DNA from: Hyphomicrobiales bacterium
Lineage (GTDB): Bacteria > Pseudomonadota > Alphaproteobacteria > Rhizobiales > Rhizobiaceae
Length of the DNA stretch: 64,000 nt
Reading direction: 5' to 3'
NCBI GenBank assembly: GCA_900472575.1
Contig: UCIV01000018.1
Coordinates: forward strand, 269,452 to 333,451
Shown here piece by piece: positions 8,263 through 17,081 of the stretch; the first letter of the stretch is position 1; each line of letters begins with the position of its first letter. The position numbers and the translations under genes were made by a program. A model generated the notes under the pieces. That model was not told where the DNA came from. It ran no database searches and saw nothing but the letters and a program-made list of their open reading frames with translations.

Positions 8263-10178
8263 TCAGGACCGCGCATTATCGGAATGGACGATGCGCGGCC
8301 GGCTGGGTTCCCAGATCCTGACACCGTCCCGGCCATCACGCTTTGCCGTGTAAAGCGCCTCGTCAGCGCGAGCAATGAGGCGCACTGCATCCGTCGGCCC
8401 CGAACCAGACCCAAGCGTGGCAACACCGATGCTGACAGTCACGATACCCTTGTCGCTTCCCGTATGAGGAATGCGCAGCCCCCTCAATCGCTCGCAGAAC
8501 TCCTCCGCAATCTTCAGTGCCGCCGCTTCATCGATATCCGGCAGAACCAGTGCGAGTTCCTCTCCACCATAACGGGCGGCCCGGTCACTGGTCCGGCGGG
8601 CTGCCGCTCTCAGGCAATCGGCGACTGTCTTGAGGCAGGAATCGCCCGCTCCATGGCCATAGGTATCGTTGAAGCGTTTGAAGTAATCGACATCGATCAT
8701 CAGAAGTGCGAGCGACCCTTCGCCACGCGCAACCCGATCGAGCTCCTCGGCCATCACCGCATCGAAAGCGCGGCGGTTCAAAAGTCCGGTCAGACTATCC
8801 GTCTCGGCAAGCACGGAAAGCCTGTCATTCAGGTTCTGCAGTTCCAGTTCATGCTGTTTGGCGGCGGTAATGTCGGAGCAGATGACGAAACAGGCCCCTT
8901 CCGGCGTCGGACGCGTACGGGATTCGATCCAGCGCCCGTCGGCAAGCGGAACTCAACGGTGCCGCCCTGTTTCAACCGCCCAAGCGCGATATCCACCCAC
9001 TGCGCGACCTGCTCCTGTGGTATCCCGACGAGTTCGCCGCGAGCAATCGATGCATAAAGAATGGCGGCTGCCGGCGTACCGGGAACGCGCAGATCGGCGG
9101 TAACGGAAAACATTGCCCGGTAGCGCTCATTACAAAAGACGAGCGTGAGATCCTTGTCGAACATCACGAGACCATCGGAAATGCTGGACAGAGCTTCGGC
9201 AGCACGCCTGTCGCTCTGTGTAAGGGCTGCCTCAAGCAGCTTCTTGTCGGTCGTATCGCGGCTATGGGTGATGAGCCCGATGATATTGCCGTCAATGTCG
9301 GTGAACGGGGCCTTGAGCGTGGAAAGATAAGACCGGCTGCCATCCATTCGGGCAAGCATCTGCTCTTCGACTATCGCAGTTCCAGCCTTCAACGCCTTTT
9401 CCTCGTCGGCACGAAAAGCTGCGGCCACTTCCTGGCAGAAGAAATCGAAGTCTGTCTTTCCGATCAGCGCATCGGCATTCTCCGCCTGCATCAGGGTGGC
9501 GGTGGCCGGGTTCGCCATGATGAACCGGCCTTCACGATCCTTCACATTCAGCGCCTCCGGCAGGCTGTTGATGACATGGCGGTACATGTGGTTTCGCGCC
9601 TCCGTCTCCCTCCGCCTGATCTCGTTGGCAAGCGCGACACAAGCCATCAAGGTCGCCACGAAAACAAGCGTCATGTAAGGCAAACGAATCTGAGGGCCGG
9701 TATCGATATCCTGATAGAGGGCGTAGACAAAACCCGGCGCCATCGCGCCAATCGCCATCACCAGTGAAAACAGCACGTTCGCCTTGAGAGACGGCGCATC
9801 CTTCGTCTTCAAACGCCAACCGACAAGCCCGGCAGCGCAGGCGAATGCTATTCCGACCAGTCCGATCGTAGCCCCTGCTCCACCAAGATAAACGCGGAAA
9901 GCCGCCGCTATGATCGTGGTCACGATACCCGCAAGAGGGCCGCCGATAAACGCAGAGGTCCCGATCATCGTCATCCTCAGATCGATGAAGAAACCTGAGC
10001 CGAGCTGGAACGGGATCAACATCAGGCTGATCGCCCCAAGGCCGAACAGGATACCGAAAGCCCATCCCCGAATGGATTCTTTCTGACCGAAAACCGGCAG
10101 GCGAATGTTGGACCAGAGCGATATGACCAGCGCCACCACCGCCATATTCGCAAGCAATCCAACCCAGAGACTGTTCAA
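8263..10178 (-). pseudogene. 5TM-PAS-PAS-GGDEF diguanylate cyclase gene broken by a one-base frameshift
   Basis: The N-terminal frame encodes a 5TM-LYT-type membrane sensor (VGLLANMAVVALVISLWSNI...), then two PAS domains, and runs out of frame after GGTVEFRLP at about 8945. In the other frame the missing PAS end reads DGRWIESRTRPTPEG, then continues without a stop into the GGDEF domain (TDSLTGLLNRRAFDAV ... RTSDRAARYGGEEL). Adding one base near 8937-8945 restores a 638-residue protein. The GGEEL active site and RxxD inhibitory site are both intact, so the product would make cyclic-di-GMP. The start taken is the TTG at 10178 with AGGG seven bases upstream; a TTG at 10244 is also in frame. A sequencing error cannot be excluded. 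Confidence 0.85.
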
Positions 10179-10194
10179 ATCTTTAACCCTCGCA

Positions 10195-10209
10195 CCAGCA
10201 TCATGCTGG
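10195..10209. repeat. Perfect palindrome upstream of the diguanylate cyclase gene
   Basis: CCAGCAT-C-ATGCTGG, a 7-bp inverted repeat with a one-base centre, lies 17 bases upstream of the preferred TTG start. It may be an operator or a leader hairpin. Confidence 0.35.
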
Positions 10210-10350
10210 CTTCTATCCGACCCATTGTACGGTTTCCCCCACAAGGTTTGATTAGCGGAGATCGACGCCGGAGGGAAAAGCTTTAACCAGAGTTAACAGA
10301 AACTTACTCAGTTTTATCGGCCTGAGCGCCGGACCCGGCGAGAATATCCC

Positions 10351-10375
10351 CGCGAGCGGCAAAGCCGCCCGCGGA
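10351..10375 (-). terminator. GC-rich hairpin after the aldehyde dehydrogenase gene
   Basis: CCGCGGGCGGC pairs with GCCGCTCGCGG (one mismatch) around a TTT loop, ten bases beyond the aldehyde dehydrogenase stop on the minus strand. No U-run follows, so termination is only plausible. Confidence 0.4.
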
Positions 10376-10384
10376 CAGCAGCCT

Positions 10385-11809
10385 TCAATTGCCGTAACCG
10401 ACGACGCTCTTGATCTCGAGGAAGTCGTGAATGCCCCAGTCGGCATATTCGCGCCCGTTGCCGGACTGCTTGTAGCCGCCGAAGGAAGAAAACAGATCCC
10501 AATCGGGATAATTCAGATAAACCGACCCGGCCCTCAAATACGGCGCGATCTTCCTCGCATGTTCCGGCTCGCCCTGCACATAGGCGGCAAGACCATAGGG
10601 CGTATCGTTGGCGATCTCGATTGCCTCTTCCTCGCCGTCATAAGGCAGGATCGACAGAACCGGACCGAAAATCTCTTCCCGCGCGATCGTCATGTTATTG
10701 TTGACGTTACCGAACACGGTCGGGCGAATATAATAGCCACGGTTCAGGTTCTCCGGTCGCCCCGGACCGCCGGTGACCAGCGTAGCGCCTTCCGAAATAC
10801 CTGCCTCGATCAGACGCTGAATCTTGTCGAACTGCACCTTGCTGACAACCGGACCAAGATCAGTTCCCTCAGCTTGAGGATCGCCGGTGACCAGCTTCTC
10901 GGCAGCCTCCCGTGCAACGTTGAGCGCCTCTTCATGCCAGGCACGCGGCACCAGCATGCGCGTCGGCGCATCGCAGGACTGGCCGGAATTGCCGAAACAA
11001 CCGGTTACCCCATCGGCCACGGCCTGTTTGAGATCAGCATCAGGCAGAATGATGTTTGCGGACTTGCCGCCAAGTTCCTGCGCCACGCGCTTGACAGTGT
11101 CGGCAGCCGTCTTCGCCACAATGATGCCGGCACGCGTCGAGCCGGTGAAGGACACCATGTCGACGTCCGGATGCCCCGCCATCACCTGCCCCACATCCGG
11201 GCCGGTGCCGTTGACCATGTTGAACACACCCTTCGGCACTCCCGCCGCCTCCATCACCTCGGCGAAGATAACGCCGGAGATCGGTGCGATCTCGGAGGGT
11301 TTGAGCACCATCGTGCAGCCGGTGGCGATTGCCGGACCGACCTTGCAGGTAATCTGGTTGAGCGGCCAGTTCCATGGCGTAATCAGCGCCACGACGCCGA
11401 TCGGTTCCTTGACGATACGCGTCGTACCGCGATCCTCGATGAACTTGTAGGTTTCGAGCGCAGTGATCGTTGCGCTCAGATGGCCATGGCCGGCTGCGAC
11501 TTGGGAATCGCGAGCGAACGCAATCGGCGCGCCCATCTCGCGGCTGACTGCCTGGGCGATATCCTCGGCACGTTTTTCATATTCCCAGAGAATTCGTTTC
11601 AAGAGCGTAAGCCGCTCGCTCTGCGTCCATCTCGAAAATACCGGAAACGCAGCTTTGGCAGCAGCGACAGCCTTGTCGACATCTGCCTTGGAGCCGAGTG
11701 CGATCTGCGTGAAGGGCTCTTCCGTGGAGGGATCTATGACATCGAGTGCGACGGGGACCACCGGCTCCACCCATTCGCCATTGATGAAGAATTTCAGGTG
11801 ATTGCTCAT
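10385..11809 (-). CDS. NAD(P)-dependent aldehyde dehydrogenase family protein
   Basis: A 474-residue class I/II aldehyde dehydrogenase. Visible motifs are the cofactor region TPWNWPLNQ, the FTGST motif, the general-base Glu in QELGGKSANII, the catalytic Cys in GNSGQSCDAPTRM, and EEIFGPVLSILPYD. It oxidises an aldehyde to the acid; the substrate is not evident. The start has GGAGGAT upstream. It lies 88 bases after the esterase and 142 after that the dioxygenase gene on the same strand, so the three could act on a shared aromatic/quinone-derived substrate, but this is an inference from order only. Confidence 0.93.
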   Translation of the reverse strand: MSNHLKFFINGEWVEPVVPVALDVIDPSTEEPFTQIALGSKADVDKAVAAAKAAFPVFSRWTQSERLTLLKRILWEYEKRAEDIAQAVSREMGAPIAFARDSQVAAGHGHLSATITALETYKFIEDRGTTRIVKEPIGVVALITPWNWPLNQITCKVGPAIATGCTMVLKPSEIAPISGVIFAEVMEAAGVPKGVFNMVNGTGPDVGQVMAGHPDVDMVSFTGSTRAGIIVAKTAADTVKRVAQELGGKSANIILPDADLKQAVADGVTGCFGNSGQSCDAPTRMLVPRAWHEEALNVAREAAEKLVTGDPQAEGTDLGPVVSKVQFDKIQRLIEAGISEGATLVTGGPGRPENLNRGYYIRPTVFGNVNNNMTIAREEIFGPVLSILPYDGEEEAIEIANDTPYGLAAYVQGEPEHARKIAPYLRAGSVYLNYPDWDLFSSFGGYKQSGNGREYADWGIHDFLEIKSVVGYGN

Positions 11810-11897
11810 GCCATCCTCCGGGCTTGCGCGCTATGATGAAGGCACTATCGGCCAACACCATGCGCTTCCGCAAGCCCGGAGAGCAGACTTTGAAAGA

Positions 11898-12518
11898 TCA
11901 GGCCTGTCCGCCATAGGGAGCGAGGAATGCCTTGATCGCCTCGATCTCGTTCGGCCGGATCTCATGGCCGCCTGCGTGCCATTCGAACGTCACAGCATCG
12001 CCCTGCCGCTTGAAATATTCGCCAAGCTCAAGTGTTGCGGGCACCGGACAGATCGGATCACGCTCGCCAGCCGTAATCAGAACATGCGCCTTCTCAGTCA
12101 CTTTGCGCTCGGCCGGCTGGAACGGGATCAGCGGATGCATCAGCACACCGGCTTCGATGAGGCTGGGTTTCTCGATCATGATGTTGGCGAGGATGTTCGC
12201 GCCGTTGGAAAAGCCGAGGCCAAGCACGGTTGAAGACTCGTAACGCTCGCGATTGGCGGCAATGAAGTCGCCCATGCGCTCGGTGGCACGAGCAAGGTCG
12301 TCGCAGTCATAGACACCTTCCGCCTTGCGCCGGAAGAAGCGCGCAGCACCATGTTCGGAAACGTCGCCGCGCGGCGAGACAACTGTCGCACCAGGCAGAA
12401 GGCGACTACCGAAATCGAAGAACTGGTTTTCGTCGCCGCCCGTACCGTGAAAGACGAACAGGATCGGCGATCCGGGCGCACCGGGGCGCACCCGGTGCAG
12501 ATAACTGTCGTAACTCAT
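11898..12518 (-). CDS. Alpha/beta hydrolase, phospholipase/carboxylesterase type (MhqD-like)
   Basis: A 206-residue cytosolic alpha/beta hydrolase. The nucleophile elbow is GLGFSNGANI (Ser), the oxyanion region is FHGTGGDE, the acid is in AGERDPICPV, and the His in WHAGGHEI completes the triad. It is closest in layout to the carboxylesterase family that includes Bacillus MhqD, which is encoded beside a ring-cleaving dioxygenase and helps with quinone stress; here a VOC dioxygenase gene lies 54 bases upstream, the same pairing. The start at 12518 has AGGAG seven bases upstream. The true substrate is unknown. Confidence 0.88.
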   Translation of the reverse strand: MSYDSYLHRVRPGAPGSPILFVFHGTGGDENQFFDFGSRLLPGATVVSPRGDVSEHGAARFFRRKAEGVYDCDDLARATERMGDFIAANRERYESSTVLGLGFSNGANILANIMIEKPSLIEAGVLMHPLIPFQPAERKVTEKAHVLITAGERDPICPVPATLELGEYFKRQGDAVTFEWHAGGHEIRPNEIEAIKAFLAPYGGQA

Positions 12519-12572
12519 TGAAATCTCCTGAACGGTATCGGCAGGGCGCGAACGCCCTGCCCTGAAATGGCC

Positions 12573-13502
12573 TTAGGCAATTGGTTCCAGATGTTCTTCG
12601 AGCGCCTTGCGCAGATGCTCGTGCTGGGTCGGCAGCTTCAGAGCTTCGCCGAGATGCGCGGTGTCTTCATCGCGGTCGAAGCCAGGCTCGTTGGTGGCGA
12701 TCTCGAACAGGACGCCACCTGGCGTGCGGAAATAGATCGCCCAGAAGTAATCGCGGTCGATCACCGGCGTGACCTGATAGCCGGTATCCATCAGCGCCTT
12801 CCTCACTTCGAGCTGCTTTGCACGGTTCTCGACGGCAAAGGCGATATGATGCACGGATCCGGCACCAAGACGGGCGCTCGAAATATTCGGCATCGTCTCG
12901 ACGTCGATGAAGTCGGCACCATTGCCGCCCGGAATGCCGAAGCGGGTAACGCCATCCCTGGCATCGACCTGCTCATAGCCCATGAACTTTAGAAGCTCGG
13001 CCGTTGAGCCTTCATCACGAAGACGCATCGACGCGGAGTGGAACCCACGGATTGCCTCCTCTGCACCGACACCATTGCCGATCCAGGGCGCACGATTGTC
13101 ATCCCTGACTTCGACAAGCGCAAAACCGTCGCCATCGGGGCCGGCAAAATGCAGTCGCTTCTCACCGAAAGCTTCATCGGCTTTCAACCCATCGGCACCA
13201 GCCTTGGTCAGCCGATCGGTCCAGTAACCAAGAGAACCTTCAGGCACGGAAAACACGGTCGTACCCACTTCGCCGGTGCCGGGACGGCCCTGGGCAATAT
13301 GCGGGAAGGGAAAGTAAGTCATCACCGAACCCGGTGTGCCGACTTCGTCCCCGTAGTAGAGATGATAGACATCCGGCGCGTCGAAATTGACGGTCTTCTT
13401 GACCCGGCGCAGGCCGAGCGTGTCGGTGAAGAATTTATTGTTGGTGGAGGCACTCGCGGCCATCGACGTGACGTGGTGCAGGCCCCTGATCTGGGTAATC
13501 AT
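12573..13502 (-). CDS. Ring-cleaving dioxygenase, VOC/glyoxalase family (MhqA/MhqO-like)
   Basis: A 309-residue protein made of two vicinal-oxygen-chelate modules. It opens with ITQIRGLHHVTSMAASA, whose His is a likely metal ligand, and has SVHHIAFAVENRAKQ in the second half (second ligand) and GGVLFEIATNEPGF (Glu ligand). This pattern is that of the Fe(II) dioxygenases annotated as ring-cleaving dioxygenase, with MhqA/E/O of Bacillus as the studied examples in hydroquinone resistance. It is first in a likely operon with the esterase, and a palindrome at 13598-13612 lies about 95 bases upstream. Confidence 0.88.
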   Translation of the reverse strand: MITQIRGLHHVTSMAASASTNNKFFTDTLGLRRVKKTVNFDAPDVYHLYYGDEVGTPGSVMTYFPFPHIAQGRPGTGEVGTTVFSVPEGSLGYWTDRLTKAGADGLKADEAFGEKRLHFAGPDGDGFALVEVRDDNRAPWIGNGVGAEEAIRGFHSASMRLRDEGSTAELLKFMGYEQVDARDGVTRFGIPGGNGADFIDVETMPNISSARLGAGSVHHIAFAVENRAKQLEVRKALMDTGYQVTPVIDRDYFWAIYFRTPGGVLFEIATNEPGFDRDEDTAHLGEALKLPTQHEHLRKALEEHLEPIA

Positions 13503-13597
13503 ATCAAACCCCTTGTTCCTTTGGAGCCGCCTCGCGGCCCGCTGTTCATGGGGTGATATTTGGTCGATCAGACGCAGATTGGATAGATAAACACATC

Positions 13598-13612
13598 CGA
13601 ACGGATTGTTCG
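13598..13612. promoter_or_regulatory. Candidate operator upstream of the dioxygenase gene
   Basis: CGAAC-GGATT-GTTCG is a perfect 5-bp inverted repeat with a 5-bp spacer in the 145-base gap between ung and the dioxygenase gene. Quinone-response operons of this type are commonly controlled by MarR/TetR repressors that bind such dyads, but no regulator gene is adjacent. Confidence 0.35.
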
Positions 13613-13647
13613 CTTATCGTTGACGAAGAATGCGTACCGTTCACTGA

Positions 13648-14340
13648 TCAGACAGTTTCCGGCAATTGCCAATCGACAGGATCCTTACCGATCGACTGCA
13701 GATACTCATTGGTCTTGGAAAACGGGCGCGAGCCGAGAAAGCCGTTATGGGCAGAAAGCGGCGATGGATGCGCCGATTTCAACACCAGATGCCGCTCCTG
13801 ATCGACGAAGGAGGCTTTCTTCTGAGCGTAGGAACCCCAGAGAATGAAGACGATCCCATCGCATTCGTCGTTCACCGTGCGAATGACGGCATCGGTGAAT
13901 TTTTCCCAGCCCTGGCCCTGATGCGCCGCCGCTTTACCCTCTTCCACCGTCAGCACGCTGTTCAGGAGAAGCACGCCCTGTTCGGCCCAGCTTTCGAGGA
14001 AGCCGTGTTTTGCCGGCGGAATGCCGAGATCGGCCTGCATTTCCTTGTAGATATTGACGAGCGAAGGCGGCGTCTTCACCCCCGGCTGCACCGAAAAGCA
14101 CAAACCATGCGCCTGGCCAAACCCGTGATACGGGTCCTGACCGAGAATGACCACCTTCACCTCATCGAGCGGGGTAAGGTCTAGCGCGCGAAAATACTCG
14201 GAACCCTTTGGGAAGATTCGTTTTCCCGCCTGTTTTTCGGAGACGAGAAAACGTTTGAGATCAGCCATGTACGGGTCTGCGAACTCGCCCTCCAGAGCGA
14301 ATTTCCAGCTCTCTTCCAGCTTGATCTCACCTTCAGCCAT
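13648..14340 (-). CDS. ung: Uracil-DNA glycosylase
   Basis: Removes uracil from DNA as the first step of base-excision repair. The 230-residue protein has the water-activating loop GQDPYHG (catalytic Asp), the [18 protein letters not shown]ro-rich loop, and [18 protein letters not shown] with the catalytic His and the Leu-intercalation region. The ATG at 14340 with AAAGGTG upstream is preferred to the GTG at 14349. It is the last gene of galE-gloA-ung, 12 bases after gloA. Confidence 0.97.
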   Translation of the reverse strand: MAEGEIKLEESWKFALEGEFADPYMADLKRFLVSEKQAGKRIFPKGSEYFRALDLTPLDEVKVVILGQDPYHGFGQAHGLCFSVQPGVKTPPSLVNIYKEMQADLGIPPAKHGFLESWAEQGVLLLNSVLTVEEGKAAAHQGQGWEKFTDAVIRTVNDECDGIVFILWGSYAQKKASFVDQERHLVLKSAHPSPLSAHNGFLGSRPFSKTNEYLQSIGKDPVDWQLPETV

Positions 14341-14352
14341 GCCATTCACCTT

Positions 14353-14748
14353 TTACTGGAAACGTCCGCCACGCTGGATGACTTCCGTCTTGTAGCCATC
14401 CGGATCTGTCACGAAGAAGAACCGCGCAAACGGCTTGCCCTCATGCGGCATCTCGACGAGCTTGCCGACGGTGAGGCCCAGATCAGTGAAGCGCTTATAT
14501 TCGGCCTCGATATCCTCGACCGTCACGGCCAGATGGCCGTAACCGTTTCCGAGATCATAGGCTTGCTCGCGCCCTGCATTGACGGTCAGCTCCAGCTCGA
14601 ACCCGGTTTCCGGGTTCGAGAGATAGATCAGCGTGAAGCCGTCGAAGGGCACGCGGCTGGCGACTTTCAGACCAAAGGCCTTGTCATAGAAATCGACTGA
14701 CCGCGTCTCTTCGAGAACACGGATCATCGAATGGACCATCTTGGCCAT
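14353..14748 (-). CDS. gloA: Lactoylglutathione lyase (glyoxalase I family)
   Basis: Converts the methylglyoxal-glutathione hemithioacetal to S-lactoylglutathione. The 131-residue length is typical of single-module bacterial enzymes. Metal ligands appear to be the His in MVHSMIRV, Glu in FELELTV, His in GYGHLAVTV and Glu in KTEVIQRGG. Arg residues for glutathione are in MIRVLEETRSVDFY. It lies between galE and ung with gaps of 13 and 12 bases, so it is operonic. VOC proteins can have other substrates, but all four ligands support a GloA call. Confidence 0.9.
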   Translation of the reverse strand: MAKMVHSMIRVLEETRSVDFYDKAFGLKVASRVPFDGFTLIYLSNPETGFELELTVNAGREQAYDLGNGYGHLAVTVEDIEAEYKRFTDLGLTVGKLVEMPHEGKPFARFFFVTDPDGYKTEVIQRGGRFQ

Positions 14749-14761
14749 GGCTATGTTTTCC

Positions 14762-15754
14762 TTAACTCATCACGTGGTTCGAGCGCTTATGCCAGTCCCA
14801 GGCTGATTTGATAATGTCGTTGAGCGTATATTGCGGCTCCCAGCCCAGGACTTCGCGCGCCTTGTCGTTATTGGCTACGAGCGAGGTGGAATCGCCCTCG
14901 CGACGGCCGACATACTCCACCGGGAACGGCTTGCCGGAAACGTCCGAAATTGCCGCAAGCAGCTCTTTCACTGTCGTGCCGGTGCCGGTGCCCAGGTTGA
15001 GCTCAACCATGTCGCCACCAGCCAGCAGATAGTCGACGGCGCGCACATGCGCATCGGCAAGGTCGAGAACATGGATATAGTCGCGCACACAGGTGCCATC
15101 GCGCGTGTCGTAATCGTCGCCGAACACCTTGAAGCCCTGACGACGGCCGAGGGCGGCTTCGATGGCGAGCGGGATCGCATGGGTTTCCGGCGTATGCCAC
15201 TCACCGATCCGGCCCTCGAAATCAGCGCCTGCGGCATTGAAATATCGCAGCATGACCGATTTCAGGTCCATATACTGGCCGTAGTCCTTCAATGCCTGTT
15301 CGATAATGTACTTCGTGCGGCCATAGGGATTGATCGGCGCCTGGCCATGGCTCTCGTCCATCGGCACCTGAACCGGCAGACCATAGGTCGCGCAGGTGGA
15401 GGAGAAGACGAAGGCCTTCACACCGGCCTGAATAGCAGCCGACATCAGCGTCAGCGCGCCGACCACGTTGTTGTCGTAGAAACCGACCGGGTTCTTGACC
15501 GATTCCCCTACTTCGATGAGAGCCGCGAAATGCAGAACCGCTTCGGGCTTGTGTTTTGCAAACACTTCATCCAGTCGCGCATGGTCACGGATATCGCCCT
15601 GTTCGAGCTCGCCCCAGCGGACGAATTCCGCGTGTCCATTCGAGAGATTGTCGAAAACGACGGGCTCGTAACCTCTTTCAGCCAGTACCAGACACGTATG
15701 GGAGCCGATATAACCGGCACCGCCCACCACAAGCACTTTCTTCTTCGACATCAT
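14762..15754 (-). CDS. galE: UDP-glucose 4-epimerase
   Basis: Interconverts UDP-glucose and UDP-galactose, supplying galactose for exopolysaccharide and lipopolysaccharide. The 330-residue protein has the NAD-binding GGAGYIGSH near the N-terminus, SSTCATYG with the catalytic Ser/Thr, and NPYGRTKYI with the Tyr-Lys pair, then the NAAGAD and VRDYIHVLDLADAH family signatures. The ATG at 15754 (or the adjacent one at 15751) follows GAGG. It heads the galE-gloA-ung operon. Confidence 0.96.
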   Translation of the reverse strand: MMSKKKVLVVGGAGYIGSHTCLVLAERGYEPVVFDNLSNGHAEFVRWGELEQGDIRDHARLDEVFAKHKPEAVLHFAALIEVGESVKNPVGFYDNNVVGALTLMSAAIQAGVKAFVFSSTCATYGLPVQVPMDESHGQAPINPYGRTKYIIEQALKDYGQYMDLKSVMLRYFNAAGADFEGRIGEWHTPETHAIPLAIEAALGRRQGFKVFGDDYDTRDGTCVRDYIHVLDLADAHVRAVDYLLAGGDMVELNLGTGTGTTVKELLAAISDVSGKPFPVEYVGRREGDSTSLVANNDKAREVLGWEPQYTLNDIIKSAWDWHKRSNHVMS

Positions 15755-15939
15755 GTCCTCAAAGGTTGTTGAAGCCGGCGGCAATATAGCTCCCCGGGAT
15801 CAAATGGGAAGGGCGCATGCTGCACATGCACAGCAGCTAAAAATTGCGGTGCGATCTTGTCGGGCCGAGTTGACTCTTTACATGAGGACGCGGCAAGCAA
15901 ACTTGTCTATCCTGTTCAGGTTTTCGCCATAGGCCTTTC

Positions 15940-16296
15940 ATGCGTTACATCTTTCTCTGTCTCGGCTGGTTCTTTGTGGCACTTGGCGTGGTCGGTGCAT
16001 TTCTGCCCGTTTTGCCGACGACGCCTTTTCTGCTGCTGGCCGTCGCCTGTTTCGCGCGCTCCTCGCCGAAGCTTGAGGCCTGGCTGATGAACCACAACAC
16101 ATTCGGCCCGCCGCTGAAAAACTGGCGTGAGCGCGGCGCGATTTCACGGCGCGCGAAAATCACGGCGATCTCGCTCATGGCTCTGAGTTATGCCGGTTTT
16201 TGGTTTGGCTCCCACCCTTCGGCATGGCTGGCCATACTCGTCGCAGCCCTCATGATCGGCCCCGCGATTTTTATGATCACAAGGCCGAGCGCCTAA
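15940..16296 (+). CDS. YbaN/DUF454 family inner-membrane protein
   Basis: A 118-residue protein with two or three membrane segments. It has the family hallmarks LGVVGAFLPVLPTTPFLLLA near the N-terminus, then CFARSSPKLEAWLMNH and FGPPLKNWRERGAI. No function is settled for DUF454. It ends two bases before the hmuV stop and is convergent with it; DUF454 genes are frequent near haem-uptake loci in rhizobia. Confidence 0.9.
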   Translation: MRYIFLCLGWFFVALGVVGAFLPVLPTTPFLLLAVACFARSSPKLEAWLMNHNTFGPPLKNWRERGAISRRAKITAISLMALSYAGFWFGSHPSAWLAILVAALMIGPAIFMITRPSA

Positions 16297-16298
16297 AA

Positions 16299-17081
16299 TC
16301 ACCGGTTCCGCGACTGCGGCAAAACATAGGGAATATGCGCCGCAGGCACGCGACCGACCGCACCCGCAATGCCATAGACCGAAGCAATGATGTCGTCGCT
16401 CACCGTCTCATGGCAGGCACCTTCCGCGACCACCCGGCCGTGATGCAGCACCACCAGATGATCGGCAAATTCCGCCGCTAGATTGAGATCGTGCAGGATG
16501 GCGAGCACCATGCCGCCGGCTGACGCAAAATCCCGAGCAGTCTCGAGCACCGAAATCTGATGGCCGAGATCGAGGCTTGCAGTCGGTTCATCTAGGAAAA
16601 GCGCCCGCGGCACGCCATCGACGACGGCCTGCGGCACCTGTGCGAGCGCGCGGGCAAACTGCACCCGCTGTTGCTCGCCGCCCGACATTGACGGATAAGG
16701 ACGGCTCTCGAAGCCTCTCAGCCCCACGCGCGACAGGGCCTTGCGCGCTTCTTCGCTGGGGTTGAGCGCGCCATGCGCCACAGCGCCCATGCGGGCAATC
16801 TCCAGTGCCGTGAACGGGAAAGCAAGCTGCGTCGCCTGCGGCAGCACTGCACGGCGTCTGGCAAGATCGGCCGGCTGGCAGAGATCGACGCTCGTCCCAT
16901 AGTACGAGACAAGACCGCTATCCGGCTGCATCTCGCCCGACAATACCTTCATTAACGTCGATTTGCCGGCTCCGTTCGGGCCGATGACGACGGTAAACTG
17001 GCCGGGCTTCAGCTCGATCGAGATGTCGTCGATCAGCTTGCGACCTGAACGGCTGGCGGTGACCTTATCGGCAATGATCAT
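16299..17081 (-). CDS. hmuV: Haem ABC transporter ATP-binding protein
   Basis: The 260-residue ATPase that powers haem import across the inner membrane. Visible motifs are Walker A GPNGAGKST, signature SGGEQQRVQFARAL and Walker B ALFLDEPTASLD, with a switch His in LAILHDLNLAA. Its ATG overlaps the hmuU stop by four bases, which ensures coupled translation. FecE/HmuV family ATPases for iron siderophores or B12 look alike, but the neighbours (haem monooxygenase and HutX) support haem. Confidence 0.95.
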   Translation of the reverse strand: MIIADKVTASRSGRKLIDDISIELKPGQFTVVIGPNGAGKSTLMKVLSGEMQPDSGLVSYYGTSVDLCQPADLARRRAVLPQATQLAFPFTALEIARMGAVAHGALNPSEEARKALSRVGLRGFESRPYPSMSGGEQQRVQFARALAQVPQAVVDGVPRALFLDEPTASLDLGHQISVLETARDFASAGGMVLAILHDLNLAAEFADHLVVLHHGRVVAEGACHETVSDDIIASVYGIAGAVGRVPAAHIPYVLPQSRNR

